From the NCBI GenBank assembly GCA_041398225.1, contig JAWKVD010000008.1:62001-126000 (forward strand): a DNA stretch of 64,000 nucleotides, in the 5' to 3' direction. The position numbers and the translations under genes are program-made. Positions 56,779-64,000 of this stretch are shown here, in pieces; position 1 is the first letter of the stretch; every line of letters begins with the position of its first letter. Source of the DNA: JAWKVD01 sp041398225 (GTDB taxonomy: Bacteria > Pseudomonadota > Alphaproteobacteria > Caulobacterales > Hyphomonadaceae). The notes under the pieces were generated by a model. The model did not search any database. It saw only the letters and a program-made list of their open reading frames with translations, and had not been told where the DNA came from.

Positions 56779-57633
56779 ATGGGTGAGCCCGATAAATTTG
56801 GTTCGGCCTCCGACGATGCGTCGCTTGCGGCCGCCCCGGTCCCCCGGGGACGGATCGCGCTGGTCGGCGCCGGTCCCGGCGATCCCGAACTGCTGACCCT
56901 GAAGGCCGCGCGGCTGATCTCCGAAGCCGACGTGATCTTCGCGGACCGGCTGGCGGGGGCCGAAGTGCTGGAGCTGGCGCGTCCCGGCGCCCGCATCGTT
57001 CATGTCGGCAAGTCGAAGGGCGAGCATTCGGTCCCGCAGGAACAGATACACGCGCTGATGATCGCGGCGGCGACCGCCGGCGAAACGGTGGTTCGCCTCA
57101 AGGGCGGCGATCCGTTCGTTTTCGGCCGCGGCGGCGAGGAAGCCCAGGCGCTGAACGCGGCGGGTTTCGAGGTCGAAGTAGCGCCGGGAATTTCCTCCGC
57201 ACTCGCCTGCGCGGCCTCGGCGCAAATCCCGCTCACCCATCGCGGCTCGGCGCAGGCGGTCACGTTCGTCACCGGTCACGCGGCCCTCGGGCAGGAGCCC
57301 GACCTCGACTGGCAGGCGCTGGCGCGTCCCAACCAGACGGTCGTGGTGTTCATGGGCGTGGGGTCGGCGGAGATCATCATGCGCCGCCTGATCGAGGCGG
57401 GCAGGGCGGCGTCGACGCCGGTCGCGGTGGTCGAGAACGGTTCACGGCCTAACGAGGTCGTGGTCGAGGGCGCGCTGGGCGGTCTCTCAGACATGATCGT
57501 CGACAACGGCATTACCGGTCCGGCGCTTCTGATCATCGGCGAGGTCGTCGGTCAGCGCGGCCGGCGCGCGCGCGGCGTGTCGACCCGAGCCAGCCGGCCC
57601 ACGCTGGCGCGTCTGTGGGAGATGGTTCCATGA
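56779..57633 (+). CDS. cobA: Uroporphyrinogen-III C-methyltransferase
   Basis: 284-residue SUMT that makes precorrin-2, the siroheme precursor needed by the CysI enzyme downstream. The SAM-binding GAGPGDPELLTLKA, VIFADRLAG, VVRLKGGDPFVFGRGGEEA and APGISSALA motifs are all present. The start at 56779 has AAGGGG upstream. It lacks the CysG dehydrogenase/chelatase half, which must be elsewhere. It opens the operon and overlaps the next gene in an ATGA. Confidence 0.94.
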   Translation: MGEPDKFGSASDDASLAAAPVPRGRIALVGAGPGDPELLTLKAARLISEADVIFADRLAGAEVLELARPGARIVHVGKSKGEHSVPQEQIHALMIAAATAGETVVRLKGGDPFVFGRGGEEAQALNAAGFEVEVAPGISSALACAASAQIPLTHRGSAQAVTFVTGHAALGQEPDLDWQALARPNQTVVVFMGVGSAEIIMRRLIEAGRAASTPVAVVENGSRPNEVVVEGALGGLSDMIVDNGITGPALLIIGEVVGQRGRRARGVSTRASRPTLARLWEMVP

Positions 57634-57950
57634 GTTCCGCGCGCCCCAAGCTCGCGCCCGCAACGCCCAAGGCCGTGACGGCCTGGAACAGCCGCACCGG
57701 GCGCGTGGTCTATCTCACCGCCGGACGCGACTGGTCGGAGGCGCTTGGCGATGCGGCGGTCCTGACCGGAGAGGCGGCGGAGGCCGAGCTGGCTTTCGCG
57801 ATCGCCGATGAGGCCCGCGTCACCGATCCCTATTTCATGCAGGTCTCGCCCGATGGCGCCGTCGACGGCCGCGAGACGATCCGGGAAACCATCCGCGCCC
57901 GCGGTCCCACCAATCATCCCATGTTCGGAAAGCAGGCGGGGAATCCCTAA
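57630..57950 (+). CDS. DUF2849 protein of the sulfite reductase operon
   Basis: 106 residues, ATGA overlap with cobA. The pattern AVTAWNSRTGRVVYLTAGRDWSEAL, then VTDPYFMQVSPDG and a GRETIRETIRARGPT end is the DUF2849 family, which occurs almost only between cobA and cysI in alphaproteobacteria. Its role is unknown; it is thought to be an accessory factor of the sulfite reductase. Confidence 0.9.
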   Translation: MSSARPKLAPATPKAVTAWNSRTGRVVYLTAGRDWSEALGDAAVLTGEAAEAELAFAIADEARVTDPYFMQVSPDGAVDGRETIRETIRARGPTNHPMFGKQAGNP

Positions 57951-57951
57951 C

Positions 57952-58583
57952 ATGCCGGAACGTGCGATCTCGAAACTCACGCTCTATGGCGACAGCATTT
58001 CGGGCAATTGCCTGAAGACCAGATGGACGGCCGACTATCTCGGGCTCGACTATGAATGGGTCGAGGTGTCGGTGGTGAAGCAGGAAACCCGTTCGGACGG
58101 CTTCCTGTCGATGAACCCGGCCGGGCAGGTTCCTGTGCTGCGTCTGCCGGACGGACGCATCCTGCCGCAGTCCAATGCGATCATTCTCTACCTGTCGGAG
58201 ACCTATGCGAGCGAAGCCCTTATTCCCAAGGACGCCTTCGCGCGGGCGCAGATGATGAGCTGGCTGTTCTGGGAACAGTACAGCCACGAGCCCTACATTG
58301 CGGTGCGCCGGTTCCAGAAGGCGTTCCTCAACCGGACCGACGAGGAGATCGATCCCGATCTTCTGGCGAAAGGCCGCCGCGCGCTCGGCGTGCTCGAACT
58401 TCAGCTGCGCTTCTCGGACTATCTGGTCGGCGCCTCGATCAGCCTCGCCGACATCGCGCTCGTCGCCTACACGCGCGTCGCCCATGAAGGCGGCTTTGAT
58501 CTCTCGGAGTTTCCCTCGGTCGAGCGCTGGGTGCGCCGCATCGAGTCCGACCTTGGCATTGAACACGCCCGGAAGGCCGCCTG

Positions 58584-58584
<1 letters not shown>
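57952..58584 (+). CDS. Glutathione S-transferase inside the cys operon
   Basis: 210 residues. The thioredoxin-like part reads KLTLYGDSISGNCLKTRWTADYLGL, with the glutathione cis-Pro and SNAIILYLSE motifs (GQVPVLRLPDGRILPQSNAI). The C-domain has ISLADIALVAYTRVA. It begins one base after the DUF2849 stop and its stop shares a base with the cysI start. It is normally absent from this operon, so here it may supply or protect thiols for sulfite reduction. Confidence 0.9.
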
Positions 58585-60231
<1,647 letters not shown>

Positions 60232-60245
<14 letters not shown>

Positions 60246-60747
60246 GAACGGCAGACTTGCGGAAGACGCCTGGGCCTTCGCCCCCGACGATGCGGACCTG
60301 GCGGTGGGCGGCTGCATCACGGTCAGCCTTTCACGTTTCCTCGCCGAGACCGACGCGCTGACGGCCCGCAATGAGGGCATCGGCGTCAGGCTGGCTCCGG
60401 CCGACGATCCGTCGCTTCTGAGCGATCATCTCGACCGGCTGCAGCTGATCGAGGTCGAATTCCCGAAATATGTCGACGGTCGCGGCTATTCGATCGCGCA
60501 GTTGCTGCGTCGTCGTCTGGGCTATTCCGGCGAGCTGCGTGCGGTCGGTCAGGTGCTGCGCGATCAGCTCGCCTACATGACGCGCTGCGGGTTCGACGCG
60601 CTGATGTTCGAGACTTCGGACGCCGAGGCGGGCTATGCGGCCGCCCTCGCAGAGTTCAGCGAAGCCTATCAGGCGACGGCGGACGGCCGCGCCACGGTGT
60701 TCGAGAAGCGGGCGCGCGCATCGCGCACGGCGGAAGACCAATCATAG
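60232..60747 (+). CDS. DUF934 protein of the sulfite reductase operon
   Basis: 171 residues, starting 14 bases inside cysI. The family motif is seen as VGGCITVSLSRFLAE near the N-terminus, IEVEFPKYVDGRGYSIAQLLRRRLGYSGELRAVGQVLRDQL in the middle, and a C-terminal MTRCGFDALMFE. DUF934 proteins occur next to cysI and cysH and are thought to support sulfite reductase; the biochemical role is unknown. Confidence 0.93.
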
Positions 60748-60796
60748 CCGGGACCGGCCGCAATACAGGCCGGCTCCAGAAGGGCCAGTCAGGACC

Positions 60797-61537
60797 ATGA
60801 CGACAGAGTATTTCTTCGAGGCGCATGACGGCTATGACAGCCGCGTCGACATCCTGAACCTCGCCTATCGCGAAGCGCCTGCGGTCGAGATTCTGCGGGC
60901 GGCGCGCACGGAGACGTTCGGCGACAAGCTGGCCTATGTGTCCTCGTTCGGCGCGGAGAGCGCGGTGATGCTGCACCTGATCGCCGAAGTCGACGTGGCG
61001 ATCCCGGTGATCTTCATCGACACCGGCATGCACTTTCACCAGACGCTGCAATACCGCGATCAGCTCACCAAACGGCTTGGCCTCACCGATGTCCGCACGG
61101 TCAAACCGGCGGCCGACGATGTGAAGGCGGTCGATCCGAAGGGCGTGCTTCACAAGACCGACCCGGACGCCTGCTGCGAGGTGCGCAAGGTTCGTCCGCT
61201 CGGTCCGGCGCTGGAGGGGCTCGACGCGTGGATCACCGGGCGCAAACGTTTCCATGGCGGCGGCCGCGTGCGCCTGCCGGTGTTCGAGCACTTCGAAGGG
61301 CGCATCAAGGTCAACCCGCTGGTCAACTGGTCGCCTGAGGATGTCGAGGCCTATTTCGAACAGCACGATCTGCCCCGGCATCCGCTCGTCGCAGAGGGAT
61401 ATCCTTCGATCGGATGCTGGCCCTGCACCTTGCGGCCGGAGGACCCGTCCGACGTGCGCTCCGGTCGCTGGGCGGGACGCGAGAAGAGCGAGTGCGGCCT
61501 GCATGTGGAGCGCCGCGACCGGCTTCGGGTGTTCTAG
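60797..61537 (+). CDS. cysH: Adenylyl-sulfate (APS) reductase
   Basis: 246 residues. It has CC (Cys126-127), CxxC (Cys207, Cys210) and the catalytic C-terminal Cys233 in ECGLH. The CC plus CxxC pattern binds a [4Fe-4S] cluster, so this is an APS-type reductase rather than the PAPS-type of E. coli. The ATP-sulfate site includes VSSFGAESAVMLHL and FIDTGMHFHQT. Sulfite produced here goes to CysI. A weak hairpin follows the stop, near 61562-61584, that could be a terminator. Confidence 0.94.
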   Translation: MTTEYFFEAHDGYDSRVDILNLAYREAPAVEILRAARTETFGDKLAYVSSFGAESAVMLHLIAEVDVAIPVIFIDTGMHFHQTLQYRDQLTKRLGLTDVRTVKPAADDVKAVDPKGVLHKTDPDACCEVRKVRPLGPALEGLDAWITGRKRFHGGGRVRLPVFEHFEGRIKVNPLVNWSPEDVEAYFEQHDLPRHPLVAEGYPSIGCWPCTLRPEDPSDVRSGRWAGREKSECGLHVERRDRLRVF

Positions 61538-61782
61538 GCCCGCGCTCCGGGCGAAGGCTCTGGGCGCCGCGTTACGCAGCGCCCTCCGCCTGTCTTTAAA
61601 TCGATGTAGGCCGTTTCGCGTCCGCTCCATTCGGGCGCTCTGTTTCGGCGCTGTATTCGGGCTGAGCCTCCGGGTAGGCTGGCCGTGGGCCTTCGTGGTA
61701 TGCAGCGCGTAGCGGCAGGGGCCAACGCCGCAGCAGGAGCGCCGGCAAACGGGCGATCGCGCGTCAGGCGAAGGGGTAGAGC

Positions 61783-62583
61783 ATGTCGATCTGGTGGACC
61801 ATTCCTGGCTTTGTCGGGCTTGTCGGCCTTTTCGCGGTCATCGCGGGTCTTGGCCGCATCTTCAAGCTGCGGATCGTTTCGGGCGGACTGCGCTTCCTGT
61901 TCGGCGGCGTGCTGCTGGGCGCGGCGGCGGTCGTCGGACTGGTCGGCCTCAACCTTCAGACTTATGCGCGCCTCACCGCCGAACGTCTCGCCGCCGAGGT
62001 GACGCTGCGCGCCAACGGTCCGACCGGCTATGTCGTGTCGGTGTCGCGCGCCGACAAGAACGGCGTGCTGGGCGCGCCCGAGGACTACATGCTGACCGGC
62101 GACGGCTTCCGGATGGAGGCGGACGTCATCACCTTCAAGCCGTGGGCGAACGTGCTCGGGGTCGATGCGCTCTACCGTCTCGACCGCATCCAGGGCCGGT
62201 ATGACAGCGAGGCGCAGGAGATCGCCGCGCCGCCCAAGCCCTATTCCCTGCGCCAGGACGCCGGCATCAGCGTCTTCGACCTGCCGCTCGGCGCCGGCAA
62301 TCCGTTCCGGCGTGTCGACGCCGAGTTCGTGAACGGCGTGGCGGTTCCGATGGCGGACGGCGCGACCTACGAAATCTTCATGTCGCAGCGCGGGCTGATC
62401 CCGCGTCCGAAGAACGAGGCCGCGACGCAGGCGGTGGAGCAGCGTCGCGAAGGACGCAATTCCGGCGCGATCTATGATGCGCCCGACAGCCTGGCCACGC
62501 AGGTTCCCGGCGCAACGCCGAGCGCGGCGCCGGCCGCAACCGACCTGCCGGAGGGAACGCCTCCGGAAACGCCCCAGCCATAG
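61783..62583 (+). CDS. Membrane protein of unknown function
   Basis: 266 residues. Two N-terminal helices (about 5-25: IPGFVGLVGLFAVIAGL; about 36-57: LRFLFGGVLLGAAAVVGLVGL) precede a soluble domain with a beta-rich pattern (GPTGYVVSVSRADKNGVLGAPEDYMLTGDGFRMEADVITF). The C-terminal 40 residues are Pro/Thr-rich and disordered. Proteins of this shape are sometimes labelled efflux pump-like, but no transport motif is visible. The 245 bases before it hold no gene. Confidence 0.65.
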   Translation: MSIWWTIPGFVGLVGLFAVIAGLGRIFKLRIVSGGLRFLFGGVLLGAAAVVGLVGLNLQTYARLTAERLAAEVTLRANGPTGYVVSVSRADKNGVLGAPEDYMLTGDGFRMEADVITFKPWANVLGVDALYRLDRIQGRYDSEAQEIAAPPKPYSLRQDAGISVFDLPLGAGNPFRRVDAEFVNGVAVPMADGATYEIFMSQRGLIPRPKNEAATQAVEQRREGRNSGAIYDAPDSLATQVPGATPSAAPAATDLPEGTPPETPQP

Positions 62584-62647
62584 CGGCTTCGTCCAAACAG
62601 ATTTCCGGCAGGCAGGTTTTGTTTCGCCTTTCCGCGCCCAAGCGTGG

Positions 62648-63196
62648 CTAGCGCCCGCCATCCAGGTCGGCCAGCGCCCATTCGGCGAAGGTGGCGAGAT
62701 CGCCGCCCAGAAACCGGAAGCCGGCGACGCCCGCGGCCTGCGCCGCCTCCATGTCGGCCTGCTTGTCGCCGATCATCATCGAGCGCTCGCGCACGACGTT
62801 GAAGTCGGTCATGGCGCGGATGAGCATGCCGGGCTTGGGTTTCCGGTCATAACTGTCGGCGCGGTAGCGGGCGATGGCGCCGTCTTCGTGGAACGGGCAG
62901 TGATAGATGCGGTCGATCCTTGCGCCCTGTCGCGTCATCTCGTCCTGCATGCGCGCGTGCAGCGTCTCCATATCGGCCTCGGTGTAATAGCCGCGCGCGA
63001 TGCCGGACTGGTTGGTCACCACGAACACCCACCAGTCGCGCCTGTTGAAGGCGGCGACGGTGTTGATGGCGCCTTCGATCCATTCGAAGTCCTCCCACCG
63101 GCTGACATAGCCGTGGTCGACGTTCAACACGCCGTCGCGGTCGAGGAACAGCGCCGGTCGCGGGTGTCTGGGATCGGGCAAGTCCGATTGGGCCAT
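62648..63196 (-). CDS. gmhB: D-glycero-D-manno-heptose 1,7-bisphosphate phosphatase (HAD)
   Basis: 182 residues. The HAD nucleophile and acid are Asp19 and Asp21 (LFLDRDGVLN). HAD motifs TNQSGIARG, RKPKPGMLIRAM and MIGDKQADMEAA follow. It removes the C7 phosphate for LPS heptose synthesis. The zinc-loop ligands of the E. coli enzyme are largely missing: the loop reads CPFH, then ADSYDRKP, where a CxC is expected. The enzyme may therefore be zinc-free or act on another sugar phosphate. Confidence 0.8.
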   Translation of the reverse strand: MAQSDLPDPRHPRPALFLDRDGVLNVDHGYVSRWEDFEWIEGAINTVAAFNRRDWWVFVVTNQSGIARGYYTEADMETLHARMQDEMTRQGARIDRIYHCPFHEDGAIARYRADSYDRKPKPGMLIRAMTDFNVVRERSMMIGDKQADMEAAQAAGVAGFRFLGGDLATFAEWALADLDGGR

Positions 63197-63290
63197 GCAT
63201 CATGCTGTCGGGCATCCGCGTGAAGCGGTCAACAGGCGTCGGCTGTCGCGCGCGGCGATCCGGTCCGGCGGCAGGCCCGCATGTCCCGAT

Positions 63291-63803
63291 TCAGGACGTC
63301 AGCGCCTGCAGACGATTGAGCCCCGCTCGCCACTGCGCGGCCTGATGCTGCATGAAGACGTTCAGCGGGAAGCCGTGGCGGGCGACATGCGCCTGCGGAA
63401 CGCTGTCCCAGCCGCGATGCTCCACGGTTACGCGGGTTTCTTCTCCGGCCGGTCCGACCGGTTCGAACCGGACCTCGACCTCGGTGTCGTGGTCGGGGCC
63501 GAACGTCGCCTGCCGCCAGCCGACGACAAGCCGTGCGCCCGGCTCCCAGACTCGGACCGCGCCGATTTCGAAAATCCGTCCGTCTGCGCGCCGCTCGATC
63601 AGGCGGCCGGCTTCTTCGGCTCCGCCATCTTTGTCGCCGGCGGGCGGCACGAAAGCCAGCGCGCCCGGCTCTTTCGGGGTGAAGCGGAACAGGTCGTTGT
63701 GAACCCACCACAGGGCGATGTCGCGGGTGAACACGTCGAAGGCGCGCCCGGGCGCGACGCCGACCCGGATGGCGACGACCACGCGCGACCGGCCGCCGGT
63801 CAC
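63291..63803 (-). CDS. SRPBCC (AHSA1/CoxG-like) domain protein
   Basis: 170 residues from a GTG that overlaps the ArsR stop (GTGA on the minus strand). The START/AHSA1 pattern is SRVVVAIRVGVAPGRAFDVFTRDIALWW, GRIFEIGAVRVWEPGARLVVGWRQ and TRVTVEHRGW, ending MQHQAAQWRAGLNRLQAL. It probably binds a hydrophobic ligand. ArsR-SRPBCC pairs are a common two-gene unit in which the regulator controls the binding protein. Confidence 0.88.
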   Translation of the reverse strand: MTGGRSRVVVAIRVGVAPGRAFDVFTRDIALWWVHNDLFRFTPKEPGALAFVPPAGDKDGGAEEAGRLIERRADGRIFEIGAVRVWEPGARLVVGWRQATFGPDHDTEVEVRFEPVGPAGEETRVTVEHRGWDSVPQAHVARHGFPLNVFMQHQAAQWRAGLNRLQALTS

Positions 63804-64000
63804 TGGCCGCCCTCGACATGCTTCTTGAACGCGGCGAGCTGTTGCGACCACCCGGCTTCGGCGCGCGCCAGCCAGTCGCGGATCAGATCCAGGCGCTCCG
63901 ACTTCAGTTCATAGATGCGTATGCGTGCGTCGAACTCGGGATGGGTTTCGCTCACCAGTCCGGCGTCGCGCAGTACTTTCAGGTGGCGGCTCATCGCCGG
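63800..64000 (-). CDS. ArsR-family transcriptional regulator (partial, start cut by window)
   Basis: Only the C-terminal part is in the window. It has the recognition helix AMSRHLKVLRDAGLVSE and a wing EFDARIRIYELKSERLDLI, typical of ArsR HTH proteins. The gene continues past the right edge, since the first visible codons are already inside the HTH. The stop at 63800 overlaps the SRPBCC start by four bases. Confidence 0.85.
   Translation of the reverse strand, partial: PAMSRHLKVLRDAGLVSETHPEFDARIRIYELKSERLDLIRDWLARAEAGWSQQLAAFKKHVEGGQ

Overview
The window is GC-rich, gene-dense chromosomal DNA from an alphaproteobacterium. It most resembles the stalked/budding group (Caulobacterales, Maricaulales, Hyphomonadales). 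The main reasons are the gene order hflK-hflC-degP-serB-miaA-ilvB, the mreBCD-mrdA-rodA rod-shape cluster, the cobA-DUF2849-cysI-DUF934-cysH sulfur operon, a potassium-independent type H+-pyrophosphatase, and a protein built like the polarity factor TipN. Nearly all genes are housekeeping or envelope genes. I see no prophage, insertion sequence, CRISPR array or tRNA.

Layout: 1-9.0 kb holds the start of mnmC, acyl-CoA dehydrogenase, a glycosyltransferase, a GST with an odd charged tail, a rhomboid protease, a lipoprotein peptidase, acyl-CoA thioesterase and acyl-CoA ligase. At 9.1-14.0 kb are a yebC broken by three frameshifts, an 850-base gap full of short hairpins, a degenerate nucleotidyltransferase, an Mrp-type ATPase and a family 2 glycosyltransferase. 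At 14.3-20.1 kb are hflK-hflC-degP, serB and miaA. At 20.1-25.4 kb is the branched-chain amino acid locus: a Val-rich leader with terminator, ilvB, an inserted pair (small HTH gene on the opposite strand plus a receiver-domain gene), ilvH, a small lipoprotein and ilvC. At 25.6-33.6 kb are a short MprF-like protein, a second rhomboid, two envelope proteins, hppA, a Band-7-tail-like protein and a GlpQ-like phosphodiesterase.

At 33.8-37.3 kb are a VTT membrane protein, a Leu-rich leader with three mutually exclusive stems, leuA and a TPR protein. At 37.4-40.9 kb are two VOC proteins, a divergent soxR with a MerR-type operator, an EVE-domain protein and an MFS exporter. At 41.3-47.1 kb is mreB-mreC-mreD-mrdA-rodA. 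At 47.1-52.9 kb are proline iminopeptidase, small envelope proteins and a four-gene MCE (Mla-type) lipid transport operon. At 53-56.6 kb are the TipN-like coiled-coil protein, an Hpt protein and a LysR regulator. At 56.8-61.5 kb is the assimilatory sulfate operon with a GST inserted in it. The window ends with a membrane protein, gmhB, and an ArsR/SRPBCC pair cut by the window edge.

The most interesting signals are regulatory. ilvB and leuA each have a leader peptide rich in the cognate amino acid followed by alternative RNA stems, so this genome appears to control both by ribosome-mediated attenuation. In addition, ilvB and ilvH are separated by an inserted receiver/HTH pair, and the receiver gene is translationally coupled to ilvH.
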